Assembly (NCBI GenBank): GCA_029879555.1
Contig: JAOUQB010000006.1
Coordinates: forward strand, 1 to 21,667
Origin: Nitrospirota bacterium
GTDB lineage: Bacteria; Nitrospirota; Nitrospiria; Nitrospirales; UBA8639
Direction: 5' to 3'
Length of the DNA: 21,667 bases
Positions 15,092 to 21,667 of the stretch are shown here, one piece after another (position 1 is the stretch's first letter; every line of letters starts with the position of its first letter). The notes beneath the pieces were generated by a model. That model saw only the letters and a program-made list of their open reading frames with translations, was not told the DNA's origin and ran no database searches. A program made the position numbers and the translations under genes.

Positions 15092-15613
15092 ATGTTAAAG
15101 CCCTATCGTGGCGTCGCCCCCATTGTGGCGGCCAATGCGTTCATTGAAGACACGGCGGTCGTTATCGGAGATGTGGTCATTGGCTCAGACTCCAGCGTGT
15201 GGTTTCATGCTGTCATACGGGGAGATGTGCATTTCATTCGCATCGGCAATCGAACCAACATTCAAGACCTTTCGCTCTTGCATGTGACACACGACACCTA
15301 TCCGCTCACACTGGGAGATGACATTACCATTGGACATCGCGTCACGCTGCATGGCTGTACCATCCGTGATCGCGTGCTGGTTGGCATGGGCGCCATTATC
15401 ATGGACGGAGCAGTCGTGGAAGAAGATTGCATTATTGGCGCGGGCAGTCTCGTCACGGAACGCACGCAAATCCCCCCCCAAAGCCTCGTCATCGGATCTC
15501 CCGCCAAGGTGAAACGCACCCTGACTGATGGCGAATTAGCCTGGATCAAGGAATCAGCCACCAATTATTCTCGCTACGCTCAGTATTATCTTGCAGACCA
15601 ACAAGGGGCATAA
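15092..15613 (+). CDS. Gamma-class carbonic anhydrase-like hexapeptide-repeat protein
   Basis: The 173-residue left-handed beta-helix protein belongs to the YrdA/PaaY/gamma-CA group. Hexapeptide repeats run through residues 12-135 (for example IGDVVIGSDSSVWFHAVIRG). The zinc ligands His64 (LLHVTH), His82 (GHR) and His87 (LHG) are all present with the five-residue spacing of the second and third ligands. The conserved GMGAIIMDGA and VIGSPAKVKR follow. The short interval between the first and second ligands shows the acidic loop of archaeal Cam is absent, as in bacterial YrdA types, whose carbonic anhydrase activity is often low or untested. The ATG at 15092 has an AAGGAC ribosome binding site. 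Soluble; probably a trimer by family knowledge. Confidence 0.9.
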   Translation: MLKPYRGVAPIVAANAFIEDTAVVIGDVVIGSDSSVWFHAVIRGDVHFIRIGNRTNIQDLSLLHVTHDTYPLTLGDDITIGHRVTLHGCTIRDRVLVGMGAIIMDGAVVEEDCIIGAGSLVTERTQIPPQSLVIGSPAKVKRTLTDGELAWIKESATNYSRYAQYYLADQQGA

Positions 15614-15685
15614 CGAGTGAGAAGGTTGGACTGAAACCATTTTCCCAGATCATAAGGCCAATCCAGTTACACGAGGATACCCGGC

Positions 15686-16495
15686 TTGACCGCGCCTCCC
15701 TCACCTCTTACCTCACTCCAACAATTCCCGTTGGTGATTCTCGGGGCAGGCTATACCGGACTCCGCATTTATCAGCAGGCCTTAGAACGAGGGTGGCATG
15801 TGCTTGCCACCAGCCGTCAGCCCCATATCCATCTGGAGGTCATTCCATCCGAACATCGATTACATTTTGACCTGACGCGTGCTGAAACCTGGGCGCACAT
15901 TCCTCAACCGGCTCACCTCATCTGGTGTTTCCCTGCCGTTCCCTTGAGCCTTGTCAAATTATTCCTATCGGCGCGTTCACACCCACCCGGTCGGCTTCTT
16001 GTCATAGGAAGTACATCGGCTTACACACTAGACGGACAGCCCACCACTGAGGACACGCCTCTCAAGGCCCATCTCCCTCGAGTCCAGACAGAGGAATACC
16101 TTCGGGTCACCTATGGAGCCGTCATGATCCGACTGGCTGGTCTCTACGGACCAGGACGCCATGTGTTTGATTGGATACGAAAAGGGAAAATCCAGAACAC
16201 CAAGAAATGGGTCAACCTACTTCATGTGGAAGACGCCGCAGCCATTTGCCTTCGCGCTCTTGAACAAGCCGCTGATGGTCGCACGTATTTGGCCAGTGAT
16301 GGACACCCACGAACCTGGGAGGAGATATGCCAAGTGGCATCTTCAAGGTGGCATGTCCCCATTCCAGCTTCTATCTCGCCACCACATATGGGGAAGCAGG
16401 TGTCTATTCACAAGCTGCGTACCGAATTGCAGTACACTTTCCGTTTTCCTGATTTATTCCAAGCCCTGGATCACATTGAAGATGGCGTTGAGTAG
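15686..16495 (+). CDS. NAD(P)-binding epimerase/reductase, YeeZ-like (extended SDR)
   Basis: The 269-residue protein has an N-terminal Rossmann motif VILGAGYTGLRIYQQALERG (17-36; glycines of GAGYTG). STSAYTLDG sits at the position of the usual catalytic strand, followed by EDTPLK, then RLAGLYGPGRHVFDWIRKG and VNLLHVEDAAAICLRALEQA. This order matches the YeeZ-like branch of NAD-dependent epimerases; the substrate is unknown. The start is a TTG at 15686 preceded by GAGG; no ATG fits early in the frame, and the Rossmann strand begins soon after. Its stop lies ten bases from the stop of the convergent protease gene, with no visible terminator between. Confidence 0.78.
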   Translation: MTAPPSPLTSLQQFPLVILGAGYTGLRIYQQALERGWHVLATSRQPHIHLEVIPSEHRLHFDLTRAETWAHIPQPAHLIWCFPAVPLSLVKLFLSARSHPPGRLLVIGSTSAYTLDGQPTTEDTPLKAHLPRVQTEEYLRVTYGAVMIRLAGLYGPGRHVFDWIRKGKIQNTKKWVNLLHVEDAAAICLRALEQAADGRTYLASDGHPRTWEEICQVASSRWHVPIPASISPPHMGKQVSIHKLRTELQYTFRFPDLFQALDHIEDGVE

Positions 16496-16505
16496 CGTTC
16501 ACGAC

Positions 16506-17966
16506 TTACCGGAATATGGCTACCAACGAATACACGACTAGCCCATTATTCATGGCATGTGCGCAGATGCCGGGAATGAGACTTCCCGTTCGTTCATAAG
16601 CCCAAGCCCAGAGAAGTCCGCTCCAGAACACCGTCAGAAAGGCCACAAAACCATACCCGTGGGCCAATGCGAAAATCAGTGCACTCCCCATGATCGAAAT
16701 AGGAACCGTGCATCTGGCTCGCAAGGTGGTGTACAGCAATCCGCGGAAAATAATTTCTTCAAATACTGGCGCTAATAGAACGACCTCAAATCCAATCTTC
16801 AACAGGTCTTCCTGACTCCCCCACACCAGTTGAGGGAGAAACCAGTCCCTCCAATTGACCGACCACTCAAACGCCTCGCCTCCAAGAACAATGCATAAAT
16901 CTCCAAGAAGCCCCAGTGTCAGAATGCTCACAACCACTGGCAGGAAAGAACTTCGTACCTGGAACGGTCGTTGGAAACCCAAGACCGCGAAAAGGGATGA
17001 CCCTTGTGATCGACCTAATAACAGGGCCGCAAGAATGGCAGTAGGGATATAGAGAAACAGTGATCCATACGTTTCAAGCATCCTATCTCCGTTCGGCACG
17101 AGCACCATACCCCCAATGAGCAGAATCGTGATCGCTCCTCCACGAACCAGAACGGCAAACCCCTCGCCAAATGACCACGGTGATGGCCTCACATCATCGC
17201 GTGGTTGAGATCTGGCTTGACCGGTTCGCCAATAGCGAATGCCCAGGCGAAGAAGCACAAACACCCCTAGACCAACCACAGAGCACTCGATCCCCAACAG
17301 TACGCGTGCATGCCACAATTGGGGATCCGTGAAGCGGACAAATTGTTCCCGCAGATGTTCCTCAAGGGCCGTGTCATGACTTTGTTTCGCTAATTGTTCC
17401 GCGACGTGAAAATAAAACCAATTGGCCGGAACCTCTTCGGCTAATCGAGCTTGTAGGACCTGATCGTGTTGAGAAGAATGTTCAGGATGAACATATGTGC
17501 GATCTAGTAATTTCCTGAAAAATTCGGTAGTCGCTTCATCCTCATCCGTCTCATAAACTGTCCGTTGCATGGCATCAACAGGTAAGTCTCCCTCTGCCTG
17601 TAACACCCCGAGGTAGAACCAATCTAATGGTGGTGAAGAATCGTCAAGTGCTTCCACATACCACCCTCGAATTTCATCCTGGGCATCTGCCGACTGTCCC
17701 CACACACGATATAACATCTGCTCGAAGGTCGATACGTCTTGTAACCGAGATTCCAACCCTAACAAACGACTCGCGACTCGCTCGAGATCCCGGCTCACCA
17801 TTGTCGTTTCAAGAATGGCCTCGGCGGTCATGGCTCCCCATAAAACGAGTCCTAAGCCAGACAAACAGAGCAGAAGACAACTCACCGTCACAATTGGAGA
17901 AAATCTCCGCTTGTTCGAATGAACGTTCCCCGAACGGGATTCGCTTATTTCCGAATCATGAGACAT
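16506..17966 (-). CDS. CPBP (CAAX/Abi-type) intramembrane metalloprotease with long N-terminal domain
   Basis: The 486-residue membrane protein has a C-terminal CPBP/Abi domain with all three motifs: EEIIFRG (Glu403, Glu404, Arg408), FALAHG (His436) and HAMNN (His470, Asn473/474). These form the metal site of Rce1-like intramembrane proteases. One signal-anchor helix lies at about 24-50. It is followed by a polar, mostly helical domain (about 55-215) that is probably outside the cytoplasm and carries many acidic residues. Seven or so further helices follow. Most CPBP proteins are 200-300 residues, so the N-terminal domain is an addition; I do not recognise it. The ATG at 17966 has an AAGG ribosome binding site. 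Substrate unknown. Confidence 0.85.
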   Translation of the reverse strand: MSHDSEISESRSGNVHSNKRRFSPIVTVSCLLLCLSGLGLVLWGAMTAEAILETTMVSRDLERVASRLLGLESRLQDVSTFEQMLYRVWGQSADAQDEIRGWYVEALDDSSPPLDWFYLGVLQAEGDLPVDAMQRTVYETDEDEATTEFFRKLLDRTYVHPEHSSQHDQVLQARLAEEVPANWFYFHVAEQLAKQSHDTALEEHLREQFVRFTDPQLWHARVLLGIECSVVGLGVFVLLRLGIRYWRTGQARSQPRDDVRPSPWSFGEGFAVLVRGGAITILLIGGMVLVPNGDRMLETYGSLFLYIPTAILAALLLGRSQGSSLFAVLGFQRPFQVRSSFLPVVVSILTLGLLGDLCIVLGGEAFEWSVNWRDWFLPQLVWGSQEDLLKIGFEVVLLAPVFEEIIFRGLLYTTLRARCTVPISIMGSALIFALAHGYGFVAFLTVFWSGLLWAWAYERTGSLIPGICAHAMNNGLVVYSLVAIFR

Positions 17967-18274
17967 GAGTTCAACCTTTTCGTCTCATTCCTAAACAGTA
18001 CAAACGCGACATTTTTCCGTCACAAGAAGGATGAACAGAGGTGGAGCGTTCTCAAGCAAAATCAGGAAAGTTGCAGTTTCAGTAAAGATGTTGAACCACA
18101 GATGAATGATGGTATTGCTAGACGCTTCAGTCCGATACTACGAACTGAGGACTTTTCATCATGAACCATGGCCATGACTCACAGGAGTAATCGGAGGTGA
18201 GAATAACTCTCAAAGGAAACAAGCAAATGTTATGAACAAATGATGGCCACACCAGCTTGATAAGAAGGAACGAT
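17967..18274. other. 308-bp intergenic stretch
   Basis: No gene is supported here. A possible weak promoter for the protease gene is seen on the minus strand (TTGTGA, 17 bp, TGTACT, at about 18000-18030). No convincing terminator for uppP and no repeat was found. A short plus-strand frame that runs through it overlaps the start of the protease gene and has no family resemblance. Confidence 0.4.
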
Positions 18275-19090
18275 TTATGATGGCTTAAGGAAACTCCAGA
18301 GAAGTATCCCTATTCCCAGAGGCCAGAGATAATACGAAAACAAATAAAAATGATTCTGACGGACCAACCGCAAAATGACTCCAATCGACCAATACCCGAC
18401 AAGTGCCGCGACTCCCATCCCTAACACATAGACACCAATGGCGTCATGATCCTGCCCAAGCACCTTTATGATTTCTAACAGCGTGGCACCGGCAATCGCC
18501 GGGATAGAAATTAACAAGGAAAAACGGGCCGCGAGTTCACGGTCTAAGCCAAGGACCATGCCCCCCGCAATCGTGGAGCCTGACCGAGAAATACCCGGAA
18601 GGACCGCCACGCCTTGAATGAGGCCAATGAGCAACGCGTCCCAAGGCCTCATTTCCTTGGCCGTCCGTGCCGATGTCCCACCTCGAGCCACCCACAAAAT
18701 AATCCCTGTGACGAGGAACATGACCGCCACTAACGACGGCGTAGCCAATTTTTCAAACCCAAATAATTTCACACCTAGCCCGATAATCGCCGTAGGTACC
18801 GAGGCCAAGATCACATAATGAATGGTCTGGCGTTCACATCCCTGAAATAGACTCCCCGCTTCGGTCGGCAACCCCACATACCCTTTGGCGAGCGTCAGCA
18901 GATCCTGCCAAAAATACAAAAGAATGGCCGTAACTGTCGCCATATGCAACATGACGTCATAGAGCAAATTGCTCTCACTAAATTCCCCAAACCAATGTTG
19001 GGCGATCACTAAATGTCCGGAAGAGGAGACCGGGAGAAATTCGGTGAGTCCTTGAATAACGGCTAAGACAATCGCTTCAACATATCCCAT
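18275..19090 (-). CDS. uppP: Undecaprenyl-diphosphatase (BacA/UppP)
   Basis: The 271-residue polytopic membrane protein is of normal length. The two signature loops are intact: LTEFLPVSSSGHL (15-27, with Glu17, Ser22-24 and His26) and LPGISRSGST (164-173, with Arg169). UppP removes a phosphate from undecaprenyl diphosphate at the membrane and so returns the lipid carrier for peptidoglycan and surface-polysaccharide synthesis. It lies 47 bp after rfbD on the same strand, so it is probably the last gene of the rhamnose operon or closely linked to it. A GGAAAC lies before the ATG at 19090. Family members also confer bacitracin tolerance when plentiful. Confidence 0.96.
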   Translation of the reverse strand: MGYVEAIVLAVIQGLTEFLPVSSSGHLVIAQHWFGEFSESNLLYDVMLHMATVTAILLYFWQDLLTLAKGYVGLPTEAGSLFQGCERQTIHYVILASVPTAIIGLGVKLFGFEKLATPSLVAVMFLVTGIILWVARGGTSARTAKEMRPWDALLIGLIQGVAVLPGISRSGSTIAGGMVLGLDRELAARFSLLISIPAIAGATLLEIIKVLGQDHDAIGVYVLGMGVAALVGYWSIGVILRLVRQNHFYLFSYYLWPLGIGILLWSFLKPS

Positions 19091-19137
19091 AGATTAGACG
19101 AGTTTCCATTTCATGGGCAGGAGGCACCACACGAGAA

Positions 19138-19983
19138 TCATGAATCCTCGCCTTTCCATTGAGCCGCAAAATCCCGAACGCCCTCTTCCCATGAAGGCAA
19201 CGTGATAAATGGGTCCTGCAACGAGGTCAAGACCGCATAAGCAGGGCGGGGAGCGGGTAACGGATAGTCAGCCGTCGAAATGGGGCTCACGGGAGTTTGG
19301 ATTCCCCGTGCCTGGTAGAGGGTGTTCGTAAAATCATACCAACTCGTCCCTCCAGATCCCGCAAGGTGATAGGTTCCATAGGCGTCTGTTTCAAGCAGGC
19401 GTGCCACCGCCCGAGCAAGATGTGGAGCAAACGTTGGAGAGCCGAACTGATCATTGACGACCCTGACCTGTTGTTGGCGAGACAACCGCAAGATCGTCCG
19501 AGGAAAGTTTTTTCCGACAATATGATAGAGCCACGCGGTTCGCACAAGAAAATGTCGTGGATTCGCATTTTTCACTTCTTTTTCTCCGGCTAATTTGCTC
19601 TGTCCATAGACCGACAAGGGATGAGGCTGATCAAATTCATGGTAGGGTCGGGATTGTCGCCCATCAAACACGTAGTCGGTTGAGAAATGCATGAACGGAA
19701 TACTCATTTCATGGGTTGCCAGTGCGAGATTTTTGGGACCCAAGGCATTCCCACGATACGCCGCCTCCTGATCGGTTTCAGCTTGATCAACTTGAGTGAA
19801 GGCCGCCGCATTCAGCACGACGTCCGGGCGAATTTTGTCCAAGGCTTTTCGAACCGCTTCAAGCTCACAAATATCCAAATCCTGGATATCCCACGCAATG
19901 GCCTCGTGGTCAGAAAACTGCGCCTGTAACGCCTGACCCAATTGCCCTTGCGCCCCAGTAATCAACACCTTGCGAAAAGTCAT
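19138..19983 (-). CDS. rfbD: dTDP-4-dehydrorhamnose reductase
   Basis: The 281-residue protein is of normal length and catalyses the last step of dTDP-L-rhamnose synthesis, NAD(P)H-dependent reduction of dTDP-4-dehydrorhamnose. It has the Rossmann motif [10 protein letters not shown] (10-19), the [14 protein letters not shown] segment (56-69), STDYVFDG (101-108) and the active-site YGQSK (126-130, Tyr126 and Lys130). Further family marks are VRTAWLY and [10 protein letters not shown]. Its ATG overlaps the rfbC stop codon in an ATGA arrangement (19980-19983), so the two are translationally coupled. It is fourth in the leftward order rfbB-rfbA-rfbC-rfbD. Confidence 0.96.
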   Translation of the reverse strand: MTFRKVLITGAQGQLGQALQAQFSDHEAIAWDIQDLDICELEAVRKALDKIRPDVVLNAAAFTQVDQAETDQEAAYRGNALGPKNLALATHEMSIPFMHFSTDYVFDGRQSRPYHEFDQPHPLSVYGQSKLAGEKEVKNANPRHFLVRTAWLYHIVGKNFPRTILRLSRQQQVRVVNDQFGSPTFAPHLARAVARLLETDAYGTYHLAGSGGTSWYDFTNTLYQARGIQTPVSPISTADYPLPAPRPAYAVLTSLQDPFITLPSWEEGVRDFAAQWKGEDS

Positions 19984-20534
19984 GGCCGATACTCTGGAAG
20001 TTGGTTCCGCAAGGCATGTAAGGACTGACCAGCTGCATCTTTTTTAGAAAGAATCGGAGTGTCCAGCGGCCATTGTATGCCAACTTGCGGATCATTCCAG
20101 ATCAATGCAATCTCGTCCCCCGGTGTATAGACATCAGTACATTTGTACTCGACTTCCGCCACGTCTGAAAGGACACAAAACCCATGGGCAAATCCTGGAG
20201 GAATATAGATTTGTTTGAAATTCTCTGCTGACAACATCACACTTTCCCAATGCCCAAAGGTTAGCGATCCTCGACGGATATCCACAGCCACATCAAAAAT
20301 TTCCCCCTTTACCACTCGCACTAATTTTCCTTGAGGCCGAGAGAGCTGCGCATGCAAGCCACGAAGCGTCCCGCGAACTGAGGAGGAATGATTATCTTGA
20401 ACAAAGGATACGGGAATGCCCCCGTCTTGATATTTTGGGGCATGGTACGCTTCCAAAAACCACCCGCGTTGGTCACGAAAGACGTCAGGCTCAATAATGA
20501 GAACACCAGGTAGCCTTGTCGGTAAACATTTCAT
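19980..20534 (-). CDS. rfbC: dTDP-4-dehydrorhamnose 3,5-epimerase
   Basis: The 184-residue cupin is of normal length. It has the conserved [18 protein letters not shown] stretch (46-63) with the catalytic His61, then [20 protein letters not shown] (70-89), IPPGFAHGF and [15 protein letters not shown] with the acid Tyr136. The usual RGLHYQ is RGLHAQ here, a mild variation near the active site. It inverts C3 and C5 of dTDP-4-keto-6-deoxyglucose. The gap to rfbA is only six bases and no independent Shine-Dalgarno sequence is seen, which suggests translation coupled to rfbA. Confidence 0.96.
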   Translation of the reverse strand: MKCLPTRLPGVLIIEPDVFRDQRGWFLEAYHAPKYQDGGIPVSFVQDNHSSSVRGTLRGLHAQLSRPQGKLVRVVKGEIFDVAVDIRRGSLTFGHWESVMLSAENFKQIYIPPGFAHGFCVLSDVAEVEYKCTDVYTPGDEIALIWNDPQVGIQWPLDTPILSKKDAAGQSLHALRNQLPEYRP

Positions 20535-20540
20535 ACAGGC

Positions 20541-21425
20541 TTATTGGGGTTGACTCTTCACCAAATTCAATAAGTATTGTCCGTAACCATTGTCTTTCAT
20601 CCGAGTCGCCAACCGCACCACGTCATCGGCTTGAATATAGCCCCTGGTGTAAGCGATTTCTTCTGGACATGCCACCATCAATCCCTGTCGCTCCTGTAAC
20701 ACCTGGATATACTGTGCCGCTTGCATCAGGGATTCATGCGTTCCTGTATCTAGCCAGGCAATCCCTCGACTCAACACCTGTACATGGAGCGATGCCATGT
20801 TCAAATAGGTTCGATTGACATCCGTAATTTCTAACTCCCCTCTCGTCGAGGGCTTGAGCGACGCAGCGATGTCCACAACCTGATTGTCATAAAAATACAA
20901 ACCCGTGACGGCAAACGGCGATTGGGGCTGCATGGGTTTCTCTTCCAAACTCGTGGCCTGCTTCTGCGCATTAAACGTCACGACGCCGTATCGCTCCGGA
21001 TCGCGAACTTGATAGGCAAACACATGGGCGCCATGAACCTGTTGTGCCGCACCCTGCAAGAATCCCGATAATCCATGCCCATAAAAAATATTATCCCCAA
21101 GTATCAGTGCCACCCGATCTTGTCCAATAAATTCACGACCAATGACGAACGCCTGCGCGATTCCATCGGGCCGCGGCTGAACCGCATAGTGAATGTTCAA
21201 GCCCAGATGACTGCCATCGCCAAGCAACCGCACAAACCCCTCTTGTTCATGAGGAGTCGTAATGACCAATATTTCTCGAATACCGGCGAGCATGAGAGTC
21301 GATAACGGATAGTAAATCATGGGTTTATCAAAAACCGGCATCAGCTGCTTGCTCACCGCGTGGGTGAGGGGATACAGCCGGGTTCCAGACCCACCCGCTA
21401 AAATAATGCCTTTTAACCCTGCCAT
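20541..21425 (-). CDS. rfbA: Glucose-1-phosphate thymidylyltransferase
   Basis: The 294-residue nucleotidyltransferase is of normal length. It has [11 protein letters not shown] (11-21), [16 protein letters not shown] (26-41), [11 protein letters not shown] (83-93), the metal-binding GDNIFYG (110-116), YGVV (146-149), EEKP (161-164) and GELEITDVN (196-204). It makes dTDP-glucose from dTTP and glucose-1-phosphate, the first step of the dTDP-rhamnose route, and is usually inhibited by dTDP-rhamnose. It lies about 77 bp downstream of the rfbB stop on the same strand. Confidence 0.97.
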   Translation of the reverse strand: MAGLKGIILAGGSGTRLYPLTHAVSKQLMPVFDKPMIYYPLSTLMLAGIREILVITTPHEQEGFVRLLGDGSHLGLNIHYAVQPRPDGIAQAFVIGREFIGQDRVALILGDNIFYGHGLSGFLQGAAQQVHGAHVFAYQVRDPERYGVVTFNAQKQATSLEEKPMQPQSPFAVTGLYFYDNQVVDIAASLKPSTRGELEITDVNRTYLNMASLHVQVLSRGIAWLDTGTHESLMQAAQYIQVLQERQGLMVACPEEIAYTRGYIQADDVVRLATRMKDNGYGQYLLNLVKSQPQ

Positions 21426-21502
21426 GGCCTGCTTCCTAATTTCTTCATGTCCTCAACGGATTCAATCGATTCACTGATGTCAGTTCGTGTTTCTCGACGT
21501 CT

Positions 21503-21667
21503 CACAAACCAAGTCGCTCGCCCTGATAGGACTGTTTTGTCACAACCTCGCACCATGGTCGATTGTCCACATACCACTGGATCGTTCGTCGTAAACCCTC
21601 TTCAAACGTATGATTCGGCTGCCATCCTAACGCCGTCTGAATTTTTGTTGGATCAATGGCATAGCGA
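21503..21667 (-). CDS. rfbB: dTDP-glucose 4,6-dehydratase, C-terminal part (cut by window edge)
   Basis: Only the last 54 or so codons are present. They read [20 protein letters not shown], then [20 protein letters not shown] and end [10 protein letters not shown] before a TGA. This is the characteristic end of RfbB, which dehydrates dTDP-glucose to the 4-keto-6-deoxy sugar. It completes the four-gene dTDP-L-rhamnose set with rfbA, rfbC and rfbD downstream. The stop position is accurate to about one base. The start lies outside the window. Confidence 0.9.

Noticed and set aside
17919..18164. Plus-strand frame of 81 codons in the gap before the protease gene
   Set aside because: It overlaps the start of the protease gene antisense, has no good ribosome binding site and no recognisable features.

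Overview
The window looks like a bacterial chromosome segment of roughly even base composition. A PEP-CTERM sorting-signal protein, a very large PAS-rich hybrid histidine kinase and a dTDP-rhamnose operon together suggest a Gram-negative environmental bacterium. My best guess is Nitrospirota (Nitrospira-like), but this is inference; no marker gene here fixes the taxonomy.

Left part (1-9360) is an accessory region. A leftward cluster of three tandem paralogues (about 5326 to 953) encodes proteins of the Clostridium P47 / OrfX type (TULIP superfamily lipid-binding fold), best known from botulinum neurotoxin and related insecticidal toxin loci. A DxD glycosyltransferase of the GT34-like type follows downstream. 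Upstream of the cluster lie a consensus-like promoter, a 74-codon short ORF, a decayed IS3-family element, a PEP-CTERM protein gene and a second, different decayed IS3-family element. The leader (promoter side, ribosome binding site and first codons) of the PEP-CTERM gene is duplicated in front of the P47-like cluster. The two loci therefore share a 5' unit although their products are unrelated.

Middle part (9367-16495) is ordinary chromosome. A soluble five-PAS hybrid histidine kinase with a C-terminal receiver is divergent from a rightward run: thiD, an alpha/beta hydrolase, a small three-helix membrane protein, a gamma-class carbonic anhydrase-like protein and a YeeZ-like NAD(P)-binding epimerase/reductase.

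Right part (16506-21667) is leftward and concerns the cell envelope. It holds a CPBP (CAAX-type) membrane protease with a long N-terminal domain, then undecaprenyl-diphosphatase uppP, rfbD, rfbC, rfbA and the 3' end of rfbB. The four rfb genes make dTDP-L-rhamnose from glucose-1-phosphate. UppP recycles the lipid carrier used when such sugars are assembled into surface polysaccharide.

The most notable content is the P47-like TULIP trio outside any recognisable neurotoxin locus, together with the shared leader and the insertion-sequence debris around it.
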